A program made the translations under genes and the position numbers. A DNA stretch of 22,931 nt from CSSed11-175R1 sp041685735 (lineage in GTDB: Bacteria > Actinomycetota > Nitriliruptoria > Nitriliruptorales > Nitriliruptoraceae), in contig JAWLFE010000044.1 in the NCBI GenBank assembly GCA_041685735.1, positions 1 through 22,931 of the forward strand. Direction: 5' to 3'. Below the pieces are notes generated by a model. That model did no database searches, had not been told where the DNA came from, and saw only the letters and a list, made by a program, of their open reading frames with translations. Below, one piece after another: positions 1 to 6,695 of the stretch; within the stretch, counting starts at the first letter, position 1, and the number at the start of each line of letters is the position of its first letter.

Positions 1-1
1 C

Positions 2-175
2 GTCCGACAGGCCGTCGGATCCCCAACGGCGATCGAGTTGATCGGTTCGATCCTGCTGCTCGTCCTGGCCATCGGTGGGACCGGCCTCGCGGCCGCACGT
101 GTCTACGAAGGTGGCATCCTGCGCGTCGGTGCCCGGGTCCGGCTGCGTGATGCCTGGCGCAGCCAACGGATCTGA
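2..175 (+). CDS. C-terminal end of an ABC-2 type transporter permease (partial)
   Basis: Only the last 57 codons of this gene are in the window, read in frame 2 and ending at TGA 173-175. The visible protein has one hydrophobic segment (about residues 14-34, rich in L, V, I, A and G). It is followed by a short basic cytoplasmic tail that reads ARVYEGGILRVGARVRLRDAW. That pattern, a last transmembrane helix followed by a conserved RxYxxxxLRxGxRxxLRxAW tail, is characteristic of NatB/YhaP-like ABC-2 permeases, which work with a separate ATPase to export small ions, drugs or other substrates. The substrate cannot be told from the tail. The ATPase and the rest of the permease should lie upstream of the window. 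The assignment rests on the tail motif only. Confidence 0.7.
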   Translation, partial: VRQAVGSPTAIELIGSILLLVLAIGGTGLAAARVYEGGILRVGARVRLRDAWRSQRI

Positions 176-399
176 CCCGTCCTCGGGTCGGGGTGTCGTC
201 CTCGCCGCGTGCTCGGGTCGGGCTGTCGTCCTCCCGTGCTGGCGGCGGTCGGTGCGGGCCTCGTGCACGGTGTCGTGCACCGTCTCGTGTCTGGTGTCGT
301 GCATGGCGTGGACGGGGATGGTCGCGTCATGGTCTGCTGTGCGGTGTGAGCATCCGGGATGCGTTCCACGATTCTTCCACAACCTTTCACATGTTCTCG

Positions 400-431
400 T
401 TGACCCAGCACGTCATCGAACATACATTCGA
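400..431 (+). promoter_or_regulatory. Promoter with overlapping LexA (SOS) box, probably leaderless
   Basis: A -35 hexamer TTGACC (400-405) and a -10 hexamer TACATT (423-428) are separated by 17 bp. The palindrome TCGAAC-ATAC-ATTCGA (416-431) differs at one position from the actinobacterial SOS box TCGAAC-N4-GTTCGA and covers the -10. A transcript would start at about 434-436, which is the ATG at 435, and no Shine-Dalgarno sequence precedes that ATG. It is established that 13E12/DUF222 genes of Mycobacterium tuberculosis belong to the LexA regulon, which agrees with this arrangement. The remaining upstream DNA (176-399) holds only short imperfect direct repeats (for example at 183-203 and 214-234) and no gene. 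Confidence 0.75.
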
Positions 432-434
432 CCC

Positions 435-2057
435 ATGCCAGCCACCCGACCACCGACCCACACCCCCGGGCCCCCACACGCCCGATGGGCCGCACGGCCG
501 CGCTGCTACCGGCACACCACGGTCGCCCGCGAACACGCCCCCACCTACACCGCGGCCGCGACGGCCGCCACCGAAGCGTCCCACACCCGCACCCTCGACC
601 CCGCGGACCGGTCCGCCCGGGTCCACGCCACCGGGTTGGACGGCGCTACCGGGTCGGACGGGGCGGGGCCGGATGGGCTCGACGGGCCGGATGGGGTCGA
701 TGGGCTGGCCGGTGCGGCCGGGCCGGAGGGGTCGGACGGGATCGATGGGGCGGAGGTGGCGTCGGGGGTGTTACGCGACGCGATCACCGAGGCGGCTGCG
801 GCGATGGGCCGGGTCTCGGCGTTGGTCGCTGATGAGCGGGTCTCCGTCGGGCAGCTCGAGGGGCTGGTGGAACTGCTGCGGGCCGTGGACCGGGGCCAGC
901 AGGCTGCGGTGGCGTTGACCGACCAGGTCGTGCAGGCCGGGCTGTCGGAACGCTCCGCGGCGTTACCGCTGGAGGGGCTGCTCGCGATGTCCTCGACACT
1001 GCCGCATGGTGAGCGGCGGACGCTGGTGCGTACCGCCGAGCAGCTGCGGGCGATGCCCCAGTTGGCTGCGGCGTGGCAGGCGGGGTTGGTCTCGAACGGT
1101 CAGGTCCGTGTGATCCTGGCCGAGACCCGCCGGGTCCCCGCCAACCGCCGCGGCGAGCTGGACGCGTCGTTCACCGATCACCCCCGGCTGGCCCGGCTGG
1201 GACCGGACGAACTGTTGGACGCGGTCACTGCACAGGTCTCGGCGCTGACCCCGACCGAGACGCAGCGGCGGGAGCTGCGCCAGATCGAGAGCCGGTTCCT
1301 GGCGCTGCAACCCGCGTTGGACGGGGCGCTATCCGGCTACTTCGAACTCGACCCCGAAGCCGCCGCGACCGTGCTCGACGCGCTCGACCAGGCCGCCCCG
1401 GCGCCGTCCGGCCCGAAGGACCACACCCGCGACGCCGCTGGTGCCCCGCCACCAGCCACCCGATCGCAGCGGCGGATGTCGCGGGCCCGGCAGCGTGCCG
1501 ACGGGCTGGTCACCCTCGCTGAGGCGTTCCTCGGTGGCCACCGTGCAGACGGGACCGTGCGCCGTCCCAAACCCCGCGTGCTGGTGTGGACCGACATCGA
1601 GACCCTCACCGGGCAGCGTGACACCCCGGGCCGGTTGCTGTGGGCCACCATCGGCGGACCGGTCACCTTGACCGCGGCTGGGATCCGCCGGCTCGCGTCC
1701 GACGCGACCCTGCAGACGGTGCTGCACCACAACGGCCAGATCCTTGGGACCACCGCCCCGACCGCGACCATCCCGGCCGCGGTCCGCACCGCGGTGGCTG
1801 CCCGTGACCGGGGCTGCCGGTTCCCGGGCTGCACCATGCCCATCACCCACTGCGACCTCCATCATGTCCAGGGGCGTGAGGCCGGCGGCCCGACCACCTG
1901 CGACAACCTCGTCGCGGTCTGCCGACGTCACCACACCGCGATCACCAACCGGGCCTGGACCCTCACCATGGATGACCACGGCACCGTGACCGTCCGACGT
2001 GGGAACCGCACCGCCACCACCGACCCACCCCACCGACGAACCCTGCACCCCGGATAG
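435..2057 (+). CDS. DUF222 / 13E12-family HNH endonuclease protein
   Basis: This 540-residue protein belongs to the actinobacterial DUF222-HNH family (13E12 repeat family in mycobacteria), probably DNA-acting, of unproven physiological role. Residues 1-66 are a poorly conserved head. Residues 67-105 form a Gly-X-Y tract. The helical DUF222 region spans roughly 112-440. The C-terminal HNH domain shows C461-x4-C466, C473, H476-H477, N491, C496 and H499-H500, which supply a zinc knuckle and the HNH catalytic set. The frame is open upstream to 75, but I chose ATG 435. It sits directly behind a promoter and LexA box, and the upstream stretch is cysteine-rich, atypical and overlaps the preceding gene's end. 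A GC hairpin follows at once. The SOS box suggests induction on DNA damage. Such genes are often multicopy in actinobacterial genomes. Confidence 0.88.
   Translation: MPATRPPTHTPGPPHARWAARPRCYRHTTVAREHAPTYTAAATAATEASHTRTLDPADRSARVHATGLDGATGSDGAGPDGLDGPDGVDGLAGAAGPEGSDGIDGAEVASGVLRDAITEAAAAMGRVSALVADERVSVGQLEGLVELLRAVDRGQQAAVALTDQVVQAGLSERSAALPLEGLLAMSSTLPHGERRTLVRTAEQLRAMPQLAAAWQAGLVSNGQVRVILAETRRVPANRRGELDASFTDHPRLARLGPDELLDAVTAQVSALTPTETQRRELRQIESRFLALQPALDGALSGYFELDPEAAATVLDALDQAAPAPSGPKDHTRDAAGAPPPATRSQRRMSRARQRADGLVTLAEAFLGGHRADGTVRRPKPRVLVWTDIETLTGQRDTPGRLLWATIGGPVTLTAAGIRRLASDATLQTVLHHNGQILGTTAPTATIPAAVRTAVAARDRGCRFPGCTMPITHCDLHHVQGREAGGPTTCDNLVAVCRRHHTAITNRAWTLTMDDHGTVTVRRGNRTATTDPPHRRTLHPG
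633..749 (+). repeat. Gly-X-Y (collagen-like) coding repeat in the HNH protein
   Basis: Codons 67-105 of the HNH protein place Gly at every third position (67, 70, 73, 76, then 78, 81 and onward to 105) with a single one-residue phase slip. The X and Y positions are rich in Asp, Leu, Pro, Ala and Ser. The DNA is a degenerate G-rich repeat of GGx-xxx-GAx triplets. It looks like a low-complexity expansion between the N-terminal head and DUF222, probably a flexible linker rather than a true triple helix. Confidence 0.7.
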
Positions 2058-2082
2058 CCCGGCCGCCACACGGCAGCCGGGC
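2057..2082 (+). terminator. GC hairpin directly after the HNH gene
   Basis: GCCCGGC (2057-2063) pairs with GCCGGGC (2076-2082). Three further inner pairs form after one mismatch, and the loop is ACAC. The stem begins on the last base of the stop codon. There is no T-tract, which is common for actinobacterial terminators, so its strength is uncertain. Confidence 0.5.
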
Positions 2083-2368
2083 CCCCACCCACGCCAACGA
2101 CCACCTACGTCCATGCAGACCACATCCGGGACGCAGCCACGGCCGCGATGCACAGGTGCCAGACGTCAGGCGGGCTGCCGGGGCCAGAGGGACCGCAGGC
2201 GCGGTGCGAGGGCGACACGGATCGCAGGCGTGCGGCGTGCGGCGAGGGCGACACGGATCGCAGGCGTGCGGTGTGCGGCGAGGGCGACGTGGACCGCAGG
2301 CGTGCCGCGAGGGTGAGGGGGACCGCAGGGACGGCGCACCGGCGAGACGGGCCGCCGGCACACCGAGG
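2083..2368. other. Gene-free stretch between convergent genes
   Basis: Together with the hairpin before it, about 310 bases between the HNH gene and the heliorhodopsin gene hold no credible gene. The short open frames here simply translate a tandem repeat. Contents are the 36-bp repeat at 2205-2312 with degraded edges from about 2187 to 2330, and a small hairpin CCGGCG-N8-CGCCGG (2339-2358). That hairpin lies just beyond the heliorhodopsin stop on the minus strand and could be a weak terminator. Confidence 0.6.
2205..2312. repeat. 36-bp tandem repeat, three copies
   Basis: Copies lie at 2205-2240, 2241-2276 and 2277-2312. The first two are nearly identical; the third has diverged towards its end. 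Degraded partial copies sharing GACCGCAGG flank the array on both sides (about 2187-2200 and 2313-2330). Because 36 is a multiple of 3, every frame reads a 12-residue repeat, but no start, ribosome-binding site or recognisable protein goes with it. Confidence 0.8.
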
Positions 2369-3151
2369 TCAGCTGCGCAGGACGTTGCCGAACACGAGCC
2401 AGGCGAGCAGGGTCTTGGCGGCCAGGCTCAGGATGATGTAGCTGTACTCGCCGTGGACGTAGTCACGCCAGCGCCCGACCTGTCGGTACTGCAACCACAT
2501 GTTGAGTGCGAACGTCCAGAACAGCACGAACTGCACGAGGTAGATCACGTACACGAAGCTGGGGACCTCGCCGCCGGCGACGACCAGGTAGTAACCGAGC
2601 AGGCCCCACGGCACCAGGCCCGCGAAGGTCCCCGACCAGAACGCCGTCCAGTCGGCGGTCTCCGGGTCCTCGCGCCGCTCCATGACCAGGCCGAACAGGA
2701 TCATCGAGGTGTTCACGCCGAAGATGGCCACCAGCGCGGCCAGGTCCCAGATACCGACGAACATCGCGATCAGCACGATCATGATCGAGGAACTGACCGA
2801 GTACTCGACCCACCTTGCGGTGTTCGCACGCACGTCCAGCTTGCGCTCGTACCACCCCCGCAACGGTCCGGCGGTCAGCAGGTGGTCGCCGGCGGCGAAC
2901 AGGATGAACACCGCGACGGCATACCCGATGGGGATGCGGAACAGAAGGTCGGGTTCTGATGGTCCGCGCTGCATCACCGGGTCGTCGGACAGGAACGACC
3001 CGAACACCGGGAGCTTCAGATCATTGGACAGGACGATCAACACGACCGCCTGGATCAGATGGAGCAGGCCGACGACCAGGTTGAAGCGGGCGAGGCGGGA
3101 GTAGCGCGCCTCACGGTCCCGCGCGTGCGATACATCGGGTGGTGCATCCAT
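2369..3151 (-). CDS. Heliorhodopsin
   Basis: This 260-residue, seven-helix protein matches the heliorhodopsin family, light-sensing retinal proteins whose N-terminus faces the cytoplasm, opposite to type-1 rhodopsins. Helix C carries RWVEYSVSSSIMIVLIA, with E116 at the counter-ion position. Helix G carries EYSYIILSLAAKTLLAW, with K246 as the Schiff-base lysine. H31 in helix A and H90 in helix B match the buried histidines described for heliorhodopsin 48C12. Length is normal for the family (about 250-260). ATG 3151 has an AGGGGGAG ribosome-binding site five bases upstream (3157-3164). The gene is last in a minus-strand row thpR, 75-aa protein, heliorhodopsin, with a 71-bp gap before it. Family function is unsettled: slow photocycle, no known pumping, probably signalling or enzyme control. 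No carotenoid or retinal synthesis gene is in this window. Confidence 0.93.
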   Translation of the reverse strand: MDAPPDVSHARDREARYSRLARFNLVVGLLHLIQAVVLIVLSNDLKLPVFGSFLSDDPVMQRGPSEPDLLFRIPIGYAVAVFILFAAGDHLLTAGPLRGWYERKLDVRANTARWVEYSVSSSIMIVLIAMFVGIWDLAALVAIFGVNTSMILFGLVMERREDPETADWTAFWSGTFAGLVPWGLLGYYLVVAGGEVPSFVYVIYLVQFVLFWTFALNMWLQYRQVGRWRDYVHGEYSYIILSLAAKTLLAWLVFGNVLRS

Positions 3152-3222
3152 GGTGACTCCCCCTGGATCGACGGATGACGGTCCACCGATGTGATCCGCC
3201 CGGCACAGTTTCGCAGGTCCGG

Positions 3223-3450
3223 TCAGCTGGCCTCGGACACCTCCTCCGCGACGAGTTCGTCCTCGAAGGCTTCGGTCTCGGTCCCGTCGCTGAAGCGGAT
3301 CCGGTAGATGCGCCCAACATCGTCGTCGGTCGCCACCTCGGGGTCGTCCTCACGGATCTCCGCGAGGATCGTAACGGCCTCACCGGATCGTTCGCGGAAG
3401 CCGGGGGCGCCGTCGCTGACGCTCTGTGATCGGAAGATCGCCTCGTCCAT
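3223..3450 (-). CDS. 75-aa acidic protein of unknown function, upstream of heliorhodopsin
   Basis: I do not recognise a named family. The soluble, acidic 75-residue protein has a beta-rich core that reads GEAVTILAEIRE, then GRIYRIRFSDGTETEAFEDEL. This is reminiscent of small SH3-barrel or KOW-like domains ending in an exposed acidic motif. It has no signal peptide, membrane segment or cysteine. I chose ATG 3450 because AAGGGA (3457-3462) lies six bases before it. A GTG five codons further upstream would place that ribosome-binding site inside the gene. It starts 38 bp after the thpR stop and ends 71 bp before the heliorhodopsin start on the same strand, so co-transcription is likely. That makes it a candidate soluble partner of the photoreceptor, purely by position. 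Confidence 0.75.
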   Translation of the reverse strand: MDEAIFRSQSVSDGAPGFRERSGEAVTILAEIREDDPEVATDDDVGRIYRIRFSDGTETEAFEDELVAEEVSEAS

Positions 3451-3488
3451 GCGTGGTCCCTTCACTCGAAGACCAGGCAGCGTCCGGT

Positions 3489-4103
3489 TCAGGTCGTCGC
3501 GGCGCTGCCGCGCCCCTCGTTCCGATGGCCAGTGTCCGGGATCGATGCCTCGGTGCTATAGCGGGCCGGTCCGTCACCGAGGTGGGCCTGCCAGACCTCC
3601 ACACCCAACGGTTGCCACGGGATCGTTGGGAGGTGTCCGAGCGCCTCGACGTCGGTCCGGGACACGCGACCGCGGCGACGGGCTCGGGCAAGGGTGATGT
3701 GCGGGGTGACGGTGCGTTGTGTGACCGGCAGGTCCGCGTCGGCCAGACCGGCCTGGATGTCCGCACCGAGCCGACGGAGCGAGCCGGGCGGTGACTCGTC
3801 GACGCCGACCCACAGGGTGTGGTCACCGAACCGCCCGGGTGAACCGAGCCGGAGCTCATCCGGGAGTGGCCGCCGTCGGAGGGCCGACGCCACCACAGCG
3901 GCGACGTCGGGGAGACGTTCGAGGGGTGTGTCCCCCAGGAAGGCCAACGTCACATGCCATCGTTCGGGTCGGGTGCGCCGCAGTCGTCGATCATCGACCG
4001 ATGACCGCTCCAGCGCCGCGACGAGCGAGGCGCGGACCGACGCCGGGACCGGCAGGGCCACGAACAGCCGACCGGACGGTGGAGGGAGCTGCGAGGTGGT
4101 CAT
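3489..4103 (-). CDS. thpR: RNA 2',3'-cyclic phosphodiesterase (2H family, ThpR/LigT)
   Basis: This 204-residue 2H phosphoesterase hydrolyses 2',3'-cyclic phosphate ends of RNA to 2'-phosphates; the family was first known as a 2'-5' RNA ligase. Both signature motifs are present: H50-V-T-L53 in WHVTLAFLGD and H135-I-T-L138 in TPHITLARAR. The spacing of about 85 residues is normal. The opening RLFVALPVPASVRASL is the usual first strand and helix of the family. ATG 4103 is preceded by GGAGG six bases upstream. The last 20 or so residues run beyond the fold and look unstructured. It is the first gene of the minus-strand row leading to the heliorhodopsin and is divergent from the lipoprotein gene at 4265. 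Cytoplasmic. Its precise substrate in bacteria is not known. Confidence 0.88.
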   Translation of the reverse strand: MTTSQLPPPSGRLFVALPVPASVRASLVAALERSSVDDRRLRRTRPERWHVTLAFLGDTPLERLPDVAAVVASALRRRPLPDELRLGSPGRFGDHTLWVGVDESPPGSLRRLGADIQAGLADADLPVTQRTVTPHITLARARRRGRVSRTDVEALGHLPTIPWQPLGVEVWQAHLGDGPARYSTEASIPDTGHRNEGRGSAATT

Positions 4104-4152
4104 GTCCCGCCTCCGAGGCCACGGATGCCGACTCGTCCGTCGGCCGAGCGGG

Positions 4153-4158
4153 TAGGGT
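4153..4158 (+). promoter_or_regulatory. Possible -10 element of the small lipoprotein gene
   Basis: TAGGGT fits the TAnnnT pattern used by the principal sigma factor in actinobacteria. No convincing -35 lies 16-18 bp upstream. It would give a leader of about 100 bases before the ATG at 4265. The 161-bp divergent region with thpR shows nothing else clear. Confidence 0.3.
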
Positions 4159-4264
4159 CACGTGCTGGGTGCCGGCCGACCTGGCGGCGACGCTGGGGCC
4201 ACCGGTCCCCGGCCACGACACGACCGTACCGACCACGGGGCGAACGCCGATGAAGGGGCAACGG

Positions 4265-4567
4265 ATGATGACCTCACAGCGGACCCGCGGGGCTGCGTTG
4301 CTGCTCGCTCTCTCCCTGACCGTGGCCGGCTGTGCCGGGGCCACGGAGGAGCAGCAGATCGCCGGTGAGGCCTGCGACCTGTACGCCGAACTGGTCGATG
4401 GCGACCTCGAAGCGGTGTTCGACACCGACATCGTCGATCAGTTCGAGGAACTCGAGCAGCGCGCGAGCGACGCGGAGATGTCGGATGCGGACATCGAAGC
4501 GGCGGTCCAGGAGGAGTGCCCGGGGACGATCGCTGAGATCGAGGAACTCTTCGGGGAAGGCCTCTAG
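4265..4567 (+). CDS. Small acidic lipoprotein of unknown function
   Basis: This predicted lipoprotein has 100 residues. After a basic start (MMTSQRTR), a hydrophobic stretch leads to the lipobox VAGC with C23, where signal peptidase II would cut and lipid be attached. The mature part (about 78 residues) is strongly acidic, has two cysteines that could pair (in EACDLY and EECPG), and looks helical. No family is recognised. ATG 4265 is chosen because AAGGGG (4253-4258) lies six bases upstream. ATG 4268 is equally possible, and ATG 4250 would put this site inside the gene. The frame is open far upstream to 3791, but that stretch is antisense to thpR. It converges on rmuC with a 7-bp gap. Confidence 0.78.
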   Translation: MMTSQRTRGAALLLALSLTVAGCAGATEEQQIAGEACDLYAELVDGDLEAVFDTDIVDQFEELEQRASDAEMSDADIEAAVQEECPGTIAEIEELFGEGL

Positions 4568-4574
4568 GCAGGGC

Positions 4575-5786
4575 CTACGACCCGCGTTCGAGCGCGGGGT
4601 CGACCTCACGGAGTGGTCGTGGATAGAGCGTGACCTCGTCGAGGTCGGGCAGGACCTGATCGGTCGCACCGAGCGTCTCGATGGTGCGTGCCGCGGGCCG
4701 AAGCCGTGCTTCGAACGAGCCGACCGCCTGGTTGTAATGCCTGACCGCGGACTCGAGGCTGCCGCCCGCCCGGCGCAGGTGGTCGCTGAACGTGACGAGC
4801 CGGCCGTGCAGTTCCTGGACCTCGGACAGGATCTCGCGCGCGTTGGCTGCGAAGACCTGCTGGCGCCACCCCAGGGCGATATTGGTCAGCATCATGGCCA
4901 ACGAGGTGGGGCTGGCGATCGCGATGCCCCGTTCGAGCGCCGATTCGATCAGCCGGGCATCGGCCTCAGCGGCGGCCGCCAGCGATGCCTCGGTCGGCAC
5001 GAACAGGATCATGAAGGGCAGGGACCGTTCATCCTTCGTGTAGCCGCGGCGCTCGAGTTCGACGACGTGTGCGGTCATCGCCTTGGCGTGCCGCGCCAGA
5101 TGCTCGCGCTGGTGATCCGGATCGGACCCAGCGACCGCGTCGTGGAAGGCGTCCATCGGTGCCTTGGCATCGATGTAGAGCACGTGGCCGTCGGTCAGGT
5201 GCACGGTGACGTCCGGGCGGCCCGTCCCCGAGCCGGTCTGCTGGACCTGGCGATCGTAGGAGACGTGTTCGGTCATCCCCGCGAGTTCGATGACGCGTTC
5301 GAGCTGCAGTTCCCCCCATCGACCCCGCGTGTCGCTGCGCCGCAGCGCCGCGTTCAGGTGGTTGGTCTCGGTCTGCAGCGTGCTGAGCAGCGACCGGGTG
5401 TCGGTCACCTGCTGATCGAGCTTCGCGTAGGCCCCCGCGCGTGAGCTCTCCAACGTCCGGACGTGACGGTCGAGCTCCTGCAGCTTGGACTGCAGGGGGG
5501 TGACGAGCTTCTCGATCGCGTCCTGGGCGGCTTTGGTCTGGTCCGCGGTGACCTGGTGCTGGGAGCGCAGTCGCTCCTCTGTCTGCTCGGCGAGAGACCG
5601 GCTGGCCGTCAGCAGTGCCTCGTTCATCGACGCCCGGGTGGCCGCTTCGAGGTGTCGACGCAGGTCGTCGGGGTCGGTGGCCATGGCCGGGTCGCTCGGG
5701 CGCGAGCGGCGTCCGATGACCACGATGGTCGTCGCCGTCACGATCGCCACGATCAGGGCGAGGACGAGCACCGGTAGCGGGTCCAT
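4575..5786 (-). CDS. rmuC: DNA recombination protein RmuC
   Basis: This 403-residue RmuC-family protein belongs to a family linked in E. coli to limiting inversions at short inverted repeats, and thought to carry a nuclease-like core. Order: an N-terminal membrane helix (about residues 4-24), a long coiled coil (about 40-145), then the conserved domain (about 150-365). The signatures are RGRWGELQLERVIELAGM at 154-171 and a PD-(D/E)xK-like set in RPDVTVHL (D192) and YIDAKAP (D206, K208). FVPTEASLAAA and ASPTSLAMML, also conserved in the family, follow. ATG 5786 has AGGAG five bases upstream. An open frame continues far upstream to 7040, but that part is antisense to the FrnE and hydrolase genes and is not real. 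Length is typical. Confidence 0.92.
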   Translation of the reverse strand: MDPLPVLVLALIVAIVTATTIVVIGRRSRPSDPAMATDPDDLRRHLEAATRASMNEALLTASRSLAEQTEERLRSQHQVTADQTKAAQDAIEKLVTPLQSKLQELDRHVRTLESSRAGAYAKLDQQVTDTRSLLSTLQTETNHLNAALRRSDTRGRWGELQLERVIELAGMTEHVSYDRQVQQTGSGTGRPDVTVHLTDGHVLYIDAKAPMDAFHDAVAGSDPDHQREHLARHAKAMTAHVVELERRGYTKDERSLPFMILFVPTEASLAAAAEADARLIESALERGIAIASPTSLAMMLTNIALGWRQQVFAANAREILSEVQELHGRLVTFSDHLRRAGGSLESAVRHYNQAVGSFEARLRPAARTIETLGATDQVLPDLDEVTLYPRPLREVDPALERGS

Positions 5787-5847
5787 GATGGCTCCTGGCG
5801 GACGTGGTGGTCGGAGTGGTGGTCGGGAGGACGTGCGGTCGGTGCCG

Positions 5848-5864
5848 TCCTGCAACGTGCAGGA
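5848..5864. promoter_or_regulatory. Palindrome between rmuC and the FrnE gene, possible operator
   Basis: TCCTGCA-ACG-TGCAGGA has perfect 7-bp arms around a 3-bp centre. It lies in the 180-bp region between the divergent rmuC and FrnE genes, 62 bp from the rmuC start. It is well placed to bind a dimeric regulator or form a small hairpin. No known regulator consensus is matched. Confidence 0.35.
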
Positions 5865-5966
5865 TCGCAGACCGGTGCGACACGGTCCGGGAGCCGGAGC
5901 CGTCCCGGGATGGATACGGTGAGGGGCGGCGTTGAGTCGAGGGTCGTGCCGCGGTCGGAGGATGTG

Positions 5967-6695
5967 ATGCAGGTCGAGATCTGGTCCGATGTCGCATGTC
6001 CGTGGTGCGCGGTCGGGAAACGGCGCTTCGAGACCGCGATGCAGACCTTCGAGCACGCTGACGCCGTGCAGCTCCGGTGGCGGAGCTTCGAACTGGACCC
6101 GTCTGCGCCGCGCGACGCCACCAGCCCGGATGGGAGCCGGTACGTCGACAGGTTGGCCGCGAAGTACGGCACCGCTCCGGCGACGGCGCAGGCCATGATC
6201 GACCGCATGACCGACACGGCCGCCGGGGACGGGTGGCGCTTCCGCTTCGATCAGATCCGGCCCGGGAACACCTTCGACGCGCATCGGCTGCTGCACCTGG
6301 CTGCGGATCGGGGCCTGCAGGATCAGGTCAAGGAGCGGTTCCTGGCGGGCTACCTCGAAGCGGGTGTGCCGATCGGGCAGCCCGAGGCGCTGCGGGAACT
6401 GGCCGTCGGAGCGGGGCTCGACGACGCCGAGGTGGCGGAGGTCCTGGCGGGGGAGCGGTATGCCGACGCGGTCCGGGCTGACGAGCGTGATGCCCGGGCG
6501 CTCGGCATCAGCGCGGTCCCCTTCTTCGTCATCGATCGGCGTTTCGGCGTCTCGGGTGCGCAGCCGGTCACGGTCCTCGCCCAGGCGCTCGTGCAGGCGT
6601 GGGATCAGCGTGCCGACCTGGCGGTCGTCGGATCGCCTCCGGGGAACACGCACGGTGCGGGCGACGCCTGCACGGATGGCAGCTGTGCGCTCTGA
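5967..6695 (+). CDS. frnE: DsbA-family FrnE-like dithiol oxidoreductase
   Basis: This 242-residue protein of the cytoplasmic FrnE/DsbA-like family is a thioredoxin fold with an inserted helical domain that oxidises or isomerises disulphides. The active site is C11-P-W-C14 right after the first strand (MQVEIWSDVACPWC). The cis-proline is P185 in ISAVPFFVID. It ends with a second cysteine pair, C235-TDGS-C240, a C-x4-C motif like the one described for Deinococcus radiodurans FrnE, where it complements the CxxC site in stress protection. There is no signal peptide. ATG 5967 is favoured by GGAGG five bases upstream, over an in-frame ATG at 5910 without such a site. Its end overlaps the start of the next gene by 20 bases, so the two are probably translated together. 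Confidence 0.9.
   Translation: MQVEIWSDVACPWCAVGKRRFETAMQTFEHADAVQLRWRSFELDPSAPRDATSPDGSRYVDRLAAKYGTAPATAQAMIDRMTDTAAGDGWRFRFDQIRPGNTFDAHRLLHLAADRGLQDQVKERFLAGYLEAGVPIGQPEALRELAVGAGLDDAEVAEVLAGERYADAVRADERDARALGISAVPFFVIDRRFGVSGAQPVTVLAQALVQAWDQRADLAVVGSPPGNTHGAGDACTDGSCAL

Noticed and set aside
75..434. Upstream extension of the HNH gene to an ATG at 75
   Set aside because: It overlaps the end of the ABC permease, is compositionally odd (serine/cysteine-rich), and contains the promoter and LexA box that place the start at 435.
2205..2312. Short tandem array considered as CRISPR
   Set aside because: The 36-bp units abut one another without spacers, so it is a plain tandem repeat; no cas genes are present.
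2156..2959. Plus-strand open frame over the tandem repeat and heliorhodopsin
   Set aside because: Its first part translates the 36-bp repeat and the rest is antisense to the heliorhodopsin gene; no ribosome-binding site or family.
3791..4264. Long N-terminal extension of the small lipoprotein
   Set aside because: It is antisense to thpR, and a lipoprotein needs its signal peptide at the N-terminus, which starts at 4265.
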